Shown in pieces: positions 7,320-12,325 of a stretch of DNA of 12,325 bases. The DNA lies in assembly GCA_020852155.1 (NCBI GenBank), contig JADZBJ010000143.1, positions 1 through 12,325 on the forward strand, given 5' to 3'. Source of the DNA: Saprospiraceae bacterium. GTDB lineage: Bacteria; Bacteroidota; Bacteroidia; Chitinophagales; Saprospiraceae. The notes beneath the pieces were generated by a model. It saw only the letters and a program-made list of their open reading frames with translations. It had not been told where the DNA came from and did no database searches. Each line of letters starts with the position of its first letter. Position 1 is the stretch's first letter. A program made the position numbers and the translations under genes.

Positions 7320-7793
7320 TTATTTACCTTTAAACGACCAAGTCACCCAAACCTCGGAGGCTGGCGTACCGTCTGGCAACCGCCCCGTAGAATGTAAGGT
7401 CATTTGTCGGGATTCTCCGGTCGTTATAACTTCCTGAATCATAGCATTCACTTCCAGCCCTTGCTCGCAGGTAAAGCGCAAGGGCTGGTTTGCTTTTTTA
7501 TAAAACTGTGCTTTGATATCTGTCACCAGCATCGAAACGGGTCGCTCTCCCGAAATGGCCGCCAATACCAAAACACCCGTTGACAACTCGCCCGCTGATA
7601 ATTGAGCAGCAAAGTAGATCGAACGAAACGGGTTTTGCGAGCGCCAGCCATAAGGCAGATGCACTACTGCTTTTTCACGGTCGCATGATGTTACGCTCAC
7701 ACCCATAAACCACGCCGCAGGCAGTTTCCAAAGCAAATAAAGGCCGAAGCGAAACGGCGAATTAACGAGGCGGTAAAATTGATCTTTTGTCAT
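7320..7793 (-). CDS. DUF4442 family protein, hotdog-fold thioesterase-like
   Basis: A 157-aa cytosolic protein. The stretch around residues 46-73 (LPYGWRSQNPFRS, YFAAQ, GELSTG) is the signature of the DUF4442 family, which belongs to the hotdog superfamily of acyl-thioesterase-like proteins. The N-terminal helix segment SPFRFGLYLLWKLPAAWFMG (12-31) is also typical. Hotdog thioesterases hydrolyse acyl-CoA or acyl-ACP, but no substrate is established for DUF4442 and none can be inferred here. The length is normal for the family. The gene is divergent from the YkuK-type gene across a 151-base spacer containing two inverted repeats (7814-7829 and 7844-7879), and convergent with the gene ending at 7199. 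Start at the ATG; no signal peptide. Confidence 0.85.
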   Translation of the reverse strand: MTKDQFYRLVNSPFRFGLYLLWKLPAAWFMGVSVTSCDREKAVVHLPYGWRSQNPFRSIYFAAQLSAGELSTGVLVLAAISGERPVSMLVTDIKAQFYKKANQPLRFTCEQGLEVNAMIQEVITTGESRQMTLHSTGRLPDGTPASEVWVTWSFKGK

Positions 7794-7813
7794 GTTTGTC
7801 AGTGATGGAACTT

Positions 7814-7829
7814 CCTGTTAATCAACAGG
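7814..7829. promoter_or_regulatory. Inverted repeat upstream of the DUF4442 gene
   Basis: CCTGTT-AATC-AACAGG is a perfect 6+6 inverted repeat, 21 bases before the DUF4442 start codon. It could be an operator or a 5'-UTR hairpin; no regulator is identified. Confidence 0.35.
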
Positions 7830-7843
7830 GTTTATTGCCCATA

Positions 7844-7879
7844 TTAAGTTTTATTTATACGCTATATCTTAAAACTTAA
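7844..7879. promoter_or_regulatory. Palindrome in the divergent promoter region, candidate operator
   Basis: Perfect 10-bp arms, TTAAGTTTTA (7844-7853) and TAAAACTTAA (7870-7879), enclose a partly symmetric A/T core (TATA-CGC-TATA). The right arm overlaps the -7 box at 7877-7884, so a protein bound here would cover the rightward promoter. Confidence 0.5.
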
Positions 7880-7884
7880 CTTTG
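7877..7884 (+). promoter_or_regulatory. Probable -7 box for the YkuK-type gene
   Basis: TAACTTTG matches the Bacteroidota -7 consensus TAnnTTTG exactly and lies 60 bases before the ATG at 7945. At the expected -33 distance the sequence is TTTA rather than TTTG, so the upstream element is degenerate. A short perfect inverted repeat (CCCAA-TT-TTGGG, 7902-7913) falls in the predicted leader. Confidence 0.5.
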
Positions 7885-7944
7885 GAATTTCATTAATTTT
7901 TCCCAATTTTGGGGCGTTTTTGTAGCACAAAAAAAGACATTACT

Positions 7945-8415
7945 ATGCATTGGAGAAGATTAAACGGTCAAAAAATTGATCAACCGCTGCTCAAAGCCGT
8001 TGAAGAAACCATTCGGCGCGAAAAAGCCGACGGTTTTAAACTCAAAGTCTGCATCGGTACCGACTCTCAGGTCATTGGCGAGGAAGTGCATTTTGCTACA
8101 GTAATCGTGTTTCTACGCGAAAAACGCGGCGGATTCATGTTTATCTCCAACGACAAAAGCGCGCGCAAAATGTCGCTTCGGGAAAGGATGATTCTGGAAG
8201 TTGGCCGTTCGGTTGAGGTAGCCTACCAACTTTGCGCCTTGCTGGATCAATACGACGTTGCGCTTGAGGTGCATGCCGACATCAATACCGACCCGGCTTT
8301 TGAAAGCAATACTGCCCTGAAAGAAGCGACGGGATACATCCTCGGTATGGGTTTTGTTTTCAAAGCCAAACCCGACGCATTTGCATCGTCCAGCTGCGCC
8401 GACAAGGTGATTTAA
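7945..8415 (+). CDS. RNase H-like YkuK family protein (DUF458)
   Basis: A 156-aa cytosolic protein matching the YkuK/DUF458 family over its full length. Visible family blocks are VCIGTDSQ (35-42) with a carboxylate at D40, RMILEVGRSVE (81-91) with E85, EVHADINTDP (108-117) with D112, and the C-terminal GYILGMGFVFKAKPDAFASS with D144. These acidic residues are spaced as in an RNase H fold, so a metal-dependent nuclease-type site is plausible; the family's reaction is not well established. The ATG at 7945 is chosen over a TTG 12 codons upstream because the family begins near here and the predicted transcript start is close. It converges on batD, with a hairpin repeat in the gap. Confidence 0.88.
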   Translation: MHWRRLNGQKIDQPLLKAVEETIRREKADGFKLKVCIGTDSQVIGEEVHFATVIVFLREKRGGFMFISNDKSARKMSLRERMILEVGRSVEVAYQLCALLDQYDVALEVHADINTDPAFESNTALKEATGYILGMGFVFKAKPDAFASSSCADKVI

Positions 8416-8417
8416 TT

Positions 8418-8456
8418 TCCCGCAGATGTCGCAGATTTTTTGCGACGTCAGCGGGA
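8418..8456. repeat. Hairpin of 9-bp CGC units, site C; possible terminator
   Basis: Imperfect inverted repeat, 13 of 15 matching positions: 8419-8433 with 8441-8455, around a GATTTTT loop. The left arm is the 9-mers TCCCGCAGA and TGTCGCAGA. The right arm, on the other strand, is TCCCGCTGA and CGTCGCAAA. It begins within three bases of the YkuK-type stop codon and sits between two convergent genes. Confidence 0.7.
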
Positions 8457-8474
8457 CAGATTCAACATGCAGTT

Positions 8475-10277
8475 TCAGACGACTTGTTTCAGTTGTCCGA
8501 GCGTGCTTTCCATTTGTGCGGAGAGCGGTTGCCCGGCAAAAAGCGCCTGTTCGCAGGTTTGCCAAATGAATAATACGCTCTGAATGTAAGCAGGATTGGC
8601 CTGCCGTTGATTCAGCAGTTTTATGGCCAGTTCGGAGGTTAATTGCGCTGCTGAAACGCCCGTTTTCGAGGCAATAGACGATTTCAGGGTTTTAAAAACT
8701 TCATCGTAAAAAGCGCGGGTTTGGCCGGAGGCCATCAGTTGTTTCAGGTGATTTTCCGAAAATGTAAATTCCTGAACAACTGGCAAAGGCGCGGGAGCGG
8801 GTTCGGATTTAACGACCGTCGTTGCAGCATGAGGTTGAGTCTCTGCTTTTTTCACTTCGCCGCTGCCCGCCAAAACGGTTGCTGCCGGGCGCTGGTTTCT
8901 GTAATAAAAGAAGAACGCCAGGGCCGCCACGGGAATTAAGAAAATGGCCCAGAACAATGGGCTTTTCAGCCACGACACTAATTTTTCGGTGAAGCCCGTT
9001 TCGGGCGTCTGATCATCAAAAGCAATGGTTTGCGCGGCCGTATCCGCAGCGGAGAGAGGTTGATAGTTTTTTCCGGCCGTGATGCGCAGGGAATCCAGCG
9101 CTGGCGCCGATAAAGTCCGATAGCGCATACTGTCCGGGTCGAAAAAGACGAACTGCGGAGCGAGGTTATACGCGCCTGGTTCGTGCGGCAGCACGACGTA
9201 TTCAAAAATTTTCCGGTGCTGTATTTGATCTACCGTTTCATATTCCTCTTCTGAGGCAATACGCGGCGCGAAAACTTCCATCGTTTCAGGCAGGTTCAGC
9301 GTCGGTGCGGACACCCTTTTGCCGTCGCCATTGCCTTTCATCTGAATGGTCACCGTGATGGCATCATCAGTAGTGACCTTCGCAGAATCCACGGAAACAG
9401 TCCATTCGTAGCGCCCAACCGCCCCGCTGAATTGTTGCGGTATCGGCTCCGGAAGTGGTTTTACTTCCAGTCCGACGGGTTCGGTGGTCATTAAAACAGC
9501 GCGCGGCCCCAGGAATGCACCCATCGCGCCGCCTTGGTCAACGAGCAGGCGAACCTTGGCCGGACCGAGGCGCATGGAACCCGATTGTTGCGGAAAAAGC
9601 GCCTCTTCATGCAGGGTTTTTACCGCGTATTTTTTCTTGTTGATGGTTTGATATTCAATGCTTGTATTAAAACGCCGTTTTTCCCGGCTGTAAAAACCGC
9701 CAAAATCGGGCAATTCAACAATGTCTGCGCCTTCCAGCGAAACCTGGGTATAAACCTTGATGCGCCAGGTCACTTGTTGCCCCGGAAACGCCGTTTTTTT
9801 GTCAAATTCCGACGTCAGAAACAAGTTTTCGTTGGCATTTTTAGGAAGCCCCTTGCCCTGACGGGCCGCAACGACTTTAATTTCCAACAGATTGGATTTC
9901 ACGGTTTTACCATTGACGGTAATACTGGCCGGGCCGATGTTGAAAGTACCGATGCGCGTGGCCTCCAGTTCATACTGCCAACTGGTGCGCACTGATGCGC
10001 GTCCGTTGATGAAAGAGGCGGCATTGACCATGTTGGGGCCAGACAGCACTTTCAACGCGCCAAAGGCAGGCGGCGTAAAGCGGCGACCTTCATCGGAATC
10101 GAGTGAAAATTCCACTTCAAAAATGCTGCCCTCTGTGACCTCCGGCGATGCTACTTTTGCCTCGAAATTTTGCGCCATCGCCACCGAACTGCTCAACAAT
10201 GTCAGCCACAGGCACAGCAACCTCGCCCAGCAAGGCGACGCTGAAAAAGGGCCCAAACCGACAGCAAATAGTCTCAT
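8475..10277 (-). CDS. batD: BatD family protein (Bacteroides aerotolerance type)
   Basis: A 600-aa membrane-anchored periplasmic protein. From the ATG at 10277, a signal peptide has its core around LLCLWLTLLSSSVAMA and cleavage near residue 35. A long beta-sandwich region follows (about 36-430), opening with NFEAKVASPEVTEGSIFEV and containing ENLFLTSEFDKKTAFPGQQV, the usual BatD arrangement in which an oxygen-tolerance repeat is followed by further Ig-like segments. One transmembrane helix lies at about 440-459 (SPLFWAIFLIPVAALAFFFYY), then a Pro/Ala linker and a helical cytoplasmic tail of roughly 75 residues. In Bacteroides, Bat proteins act together and are linked to aerotolerance or envelope stress; the biochemical role is unclear. 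BatA, B, C and E are absent here, so the gene is isolated. An in-frame extension of 27 codons upstream lacks signal character and overlaps the next gene. Confidence 0.85.
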   Translation of the reverse strand: MRLFAVGLGPFSASPCWARLLCLWLTLLSSSVAMAQNFEAKVASPEVTEGSIFEVEFSLDSDEGRRFTPPAFGALKVLSGPNMVNAASFINGRASVRTSWQYELEATRIGTFNIGPASITVNGKTVKSNLLEIKVVAARQGKGLPKNANENLFLTSEFDKKTAFPGQQVTWRIKVYTQVSLEGADIVELPDFGGFYSREKRRFNTSIEYQTINKKKYAVKTLHEEALFPQQSGSMRLGPAKVRLLVDQGGAMGAFLGPRAVLMTTEPVGLEVKPLPEPIPQQFSGAVGRYEWTVSVDSAKVTTDDAITVTIQMKGNGDGKRVSAPTLNLPETMEVFAPRIASEEEYETVDQIQHRKIFEYVVLPHEPGAYNLAPQFVFFDPDSMRYRTLSAPALDSLRITAGKNYQPLSAADTAAQTIAFDDQTPETGFTEKLVSWLKSPLFWAIFLIPVAALAFFFYYRNQRPAATVLAGSGEVKKAETQPHAATTVVKSEPAPAPLPVVQEFTFSENHLKQLMASGQTRAFYDEVFKTLKSSIASKTGVSAAQLTSELAIKLLNQRQANPAYIQSVLFIWQTCEQALFAGQPLSAQMESTLGQLKQVV

Positions 10278-11481
10278 GGATATCGTTTTCTTTACGTTGT
10301 TTCGAACAGATAACCCGTACTCGTCCATCTCGCTTTCAATGGCCCGTGAACTGGCCAAAACGCACCGGGTATTTTATGTCAATCACCCCTACTCTATCAA
10401 GGATGCCCTGAAGGGCTGGCGCGAAGGCGATCCAGTCTTGCGCCGCCGATTGCCGGGCATGTTACTGGGCCGCACGCAATTCGAGCATTTGGATACCATT
10501 CCCGACAATTTCGTGGCCGTTCAACCGCCGCTCACACTTCCCATAAACTGGCTTCCCAACGGTTGGGTTTACCGCATTTTACAAAAAATCAACAATCAGA
10601 TCGTATTCAGGGCTATTCGCAAGACCATTCGCCGTTTCGAGGTGCAAAAATACCTTTATCTGAATTGTTACGATCCCTTTTTTGCAGGAGTTTTACCAAA
10701 GGATTTTGGCGCAACGCTTTGCTTCTATCATTGCATTGACGACATCACCCAAGACCCCTACACCATGCGCCACGGCAAACGCCTCGAAGACGAAGCCATC
10801 CGTCAGGCTGATGTTACTTTAGTCACCTCCACCAACCTGTACCGCCTGAAATCAGGCATGGCCCAACGATGCGTGAAGTATTTCAACGCCGCTAACGTGT
10901 CGGTGTTCGAGCGCGTTTTGCACGAAACCTGGCCGCGCCCGGACATCCTGCAAGGACGCAGCGGCAAAGTGATCGGTTTTATTGGCAACCTCGACCCCTT
11001 GCGCATAGACGTCGGTTTGTTGAAAAAAGCGGCCCTCGCCTACCCCGACTGCACCCTGCTATTGGTTGGCCCGGTCAACACACCTGAAATCACTGAAATT
11101 GGTCTGGACAAGTTGCCCAATGTCGTGTTGGCGGGCAGTCGTCGCCTCGACGACCTGCCGCCCCTTCTTCAGCACATGGATTGTGTGCTGATTCCGTTTC
11201 GGTACAACACCCTGACCGCCAGCATTTATCCGCTCAAGATCAATGAGTATTTGGCCGCCGGAAAACCCGTGGTTTCCTCGGCATTTTCAGAGGATATTCG
11301 CGGATTTGCGCCGTATATCTACCTGTCGGAAAATGACGACGCGTTTATCGCCCAAATCGGTGAAGCCCTGAAGGAAAACGCCCCCGAACGCCGCACTGAA
11401 CGCCATGCCGTAGCCCATACGAATACCTGGGCAGCCCGGATTAAGCAGTTGTGGGAAGTGGTGGAGGGAAAGGATGGGTAA
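10276..11481 (+). CDS. Glycosyltransferase, GT4/TuaH-like
   Basis: A 401-aa cytosolic glycosyltransferase with two Rossmann-like halves (GT-B). The N-terminus MDIVFFTLFRTDNPYSSISLS, with RVFYVNHPYS at 31-40, is typical of the TuaH-like group. CFYHCIDD lies at 149-155 near the end of the first domain. The second domain opens with VIGFIGNLDPLRID (232-245) and carries the nucleotide-sugar binding motif PLKINEYLAAGKPVV (319-333). It would transfer a sugar from an activated donor to a cell-surface glycan or lipid carrier; neither donor nor acceptor can be read from the sequence. No other polysaccharide gene is adjacent. The start is firm because the family begins exactly at this Met. The start codon overlaps that of batD on the other strand. 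An open frame of 128 codons upstream is antisense to batD and is not part of the gene. Confidence 0.88.
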   Translation: MDIVFFTLFRTDNPYSSISLSMARELAKTHRVFYVNHPYSIKDALKGWREGDPVLRRRLPGMLLGRTQFEHLDTIPDNFVAVQPPLTLPINWLPNGWVYRILQKINNQIVFRAIRKTIRRFEVQKYLYLNCYDPFFAGVLPKDFGATLCFYHCIDDITQDPYTMRHGKRLEDEAIRQADVTLVTSTNLYRLKSGMAQRCVKYFNAANVSVFERVLHETWPRPDILQGRSGKVIGFIGNLDPLRIDVGLLKKAALAYPDCTLLLVGPVNTPEITEIGLDKLPNVVLAGSRRLDDLPPLLQHMDCVLIPFRYNTLTASIYPLKINEYLAAGKPVVSSAFSEDIRGFAPYIYLSENDDAFIAQIGEALKENAPERRTERHAVAHTNTWAARIKQLWEVVEGKDG

Positions 11482-11514
11482 GGGGATTTTGATAACACCG
11501 GCATTTCCTGGTTT

Positions 11515-11553
11515 TCTGCGGTATCTGCGGTTAAATTGGCGAAATCTGCGGGA
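11515..11553 (-). repeat. 9-bp-periodic CGC repeat, site D
   Basis: On the minus strand there are four 9-mers with a central CGC: TCCCGCAGA, TTTCGCCAA, then after three extra bases AACCGCAGA and TACCGCAGA. They lie 33 bases after the glycosyltransferase stop codon and before the start of the NTPase gene. The units run in one direction and do not fold into a clear hairpin, unlike sites B and C. Nothing else was recognised in the 146-base gap. Confidence 0.65.
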
Positions 11554-11627
11554 AATATATTGCGCCTGTATTTTTTCAAATATGCTTTAACTTGCCGTGG
11601 AAAGTTAAAACCCGTTTGCGTCGGCCA

Positions 11628-12325
11628 ATGAACACCAATCACATACGCACACTGTTAAAAAATGACAAAGTCAAAGAGGCCCTGGAAAGCCTCTCGGCAT
11701 TGACAGATCGCTCAAGCCATAACGACTATGCAATAATGTTGTATGGTCGTTTTTCAAGATGGGAATTAGCCCAGGTTGCAGGTATTGCCCAACCGGTAGA
11801 TCGCCTTCAAATCATTGACGCGGCACTTACATTTTGCAATGTCCTTGACGCCGACAAAGACCTGTCTCATCATGACAATTTTCGGCAACAAATAGACATC
11901 TCCCACCTCCCTCCCCTGCAACCGCACTTCGTAGGTCGCGAGGAAGAACTCAAACTGCTCGATCAATGCTGGCAAAACCCGCAGGCCAATCTGCTGGAAT
12001 TCATCGCCCCTGGCGGCACGGGAAAAACCACTTTGGTTACCTGGTGGCTGCTCCATCGTTTGCCCAATCTGGAAGAACAACCCGAAGCTATTTTTGCCTT
12101 TTCATTTTACAGCCAGGGCACCGGCGACCATCGGCAGAGTTCGTCTGACCCGTTTTTTAGTCAGGCCAATGCCTTTTTTGGCGTGCAAAACCCGCCTACC
12201 GACCCGCGTGAACGCGCCCGCGCGCTGGTGGAAGCCATTCGCGCCCGCAAGGCGATACTGGTACTCGATGGAATCGAACCCCTGCAATACCCGCCCGGCC
12301 CGCTCGAAGGCCAGTTGAAAGACCC
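11628..12325 (+). CDS. STAND-type NTPase with N-terminal effector-associated-like domain, 5' part
   Basis: 232 complete codons are present and the frame is still open at the right edge. Residues 1-73 form a compact helical domain (MNTNHIRTLLKNDKVKEALE, later DRLQIIDAALTFCNVL) that resembles effector-associated domains of the EAD11 type; this subtype is my recognition, not proven. A linker leads to HFVGREEEL (100-108), the usual entry to a STAND or NACHT-like NTPase. The Walker A motif is APGGTGKT (127-134), a conserved SFYSQGT lies at 159-165, and Walker B is ILVLDG (210-215) followed by IEPLQYPPGP. This block is characteristic of a STAND subfamily that usually continues into a sensor region, often TPRs. 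Such proteins are thought to detect a signal, oligomerise and recruit an effector through the EAD. The sensor and any partner lie outside the window. Confidence 0.85.
   Translation, partial: MNTNHIRTLLKNDKVKEALESLSALTDRSSHNDYAIMLYGRFSRWELAQVAGIAQPVDRLQIIDAALTFCNVLDADKDLSHHDNFRQQIDISHLPPLQPHFVGREEELKLLDQCWQNPQANLLEFIAPGGTGKTTLVTWWLLHRLPNLEEQPEAIFAFSFYSQGTGDHRQSSSDPFFSQANAFFGVQNPPTDPRERARALVEAIRARKAILVLDGIEPLQYPPGPLEGQLKD

Noticed and set aside
9892..10275. Upstream open frame in phase with the glycosyltransferase, which would lengthen it by 128 residues
   Set aside because: It is antisense to batD, its translation is low-complexity and unlike the family, and the glycosyltransferase family begins at the Met encoded at 10276.
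10278..10358. N-terminal extension of BatD by 27 residues
   Set aside because: The extension lies over the glycosyltransferase coding region, is charged rather than signal-like, and the ATG at 10277 starts a normal signal peptide.

Overview
The window looks like chromosomal DNA of a Bacteroidota bacterium, probably of the Saprospiria type (the class is inference). Three proteins carry C-terminal type IX secretion sorting domains, there is a Bacteroides-type BatD, start codons lack Shine-Dalgarno sequences, and two perfect matches to the Bacteroidota -7 box TAnnTTTG are present. No rRNA, tRNA, transposase or CRISPR array was seen.

Layout. 17-1783 (-) encodes a secreted agmatine/peptidylarginine deiminase of the Porphyromonas PPAD type with a sorting domain. 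A 400-base divergent spacer follows, holding a strong minus-strand terminator that no annotated gene accounts for. 2189-4054 (+) is a secreted Asp-box (BNR) propeller with a sorting domain, and it converges on 4141-4911 (-), a probable outer-membrane barrel protein. 5155-5565 (+) is a small lipocalin-like lipoprotein with its own terminator. 5874-7199 (+) is a third sorting-domain protein. 7320-7793 (-) is a DUF4442 hotdog protein, divergent from 7945-8415 (+), a YkuK-family RNase H-like protein; the spacer between them holds a long palindrome over a promoter. 8475-10277 (-) is BatD without other bat genes. Its start codon overlaps that of a divergent glycosyltransferase, 10276-11481 (+). 11628 to the right edge (+) is the 5' part of a STAND-type NTPase whose N-terminal domain looks effector-associated. 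This is the best candidate for a conflict or defence system, but the window ends inside it.

How the genes work together. Neighbours mostly alternate in strand, so nearly every gene seems to be its own transcription unit, and no pathway is shared except export: five of the nine complete products have a signal peptide or lipobox in addition to BatD being membrane-anchored, and three of them use the T9SS. Four gene ends carry a family of 9-bp-periodic repeats with a central CGC, in two cases folded into hairpins. They probably work as, or travel with, transcription terminators.
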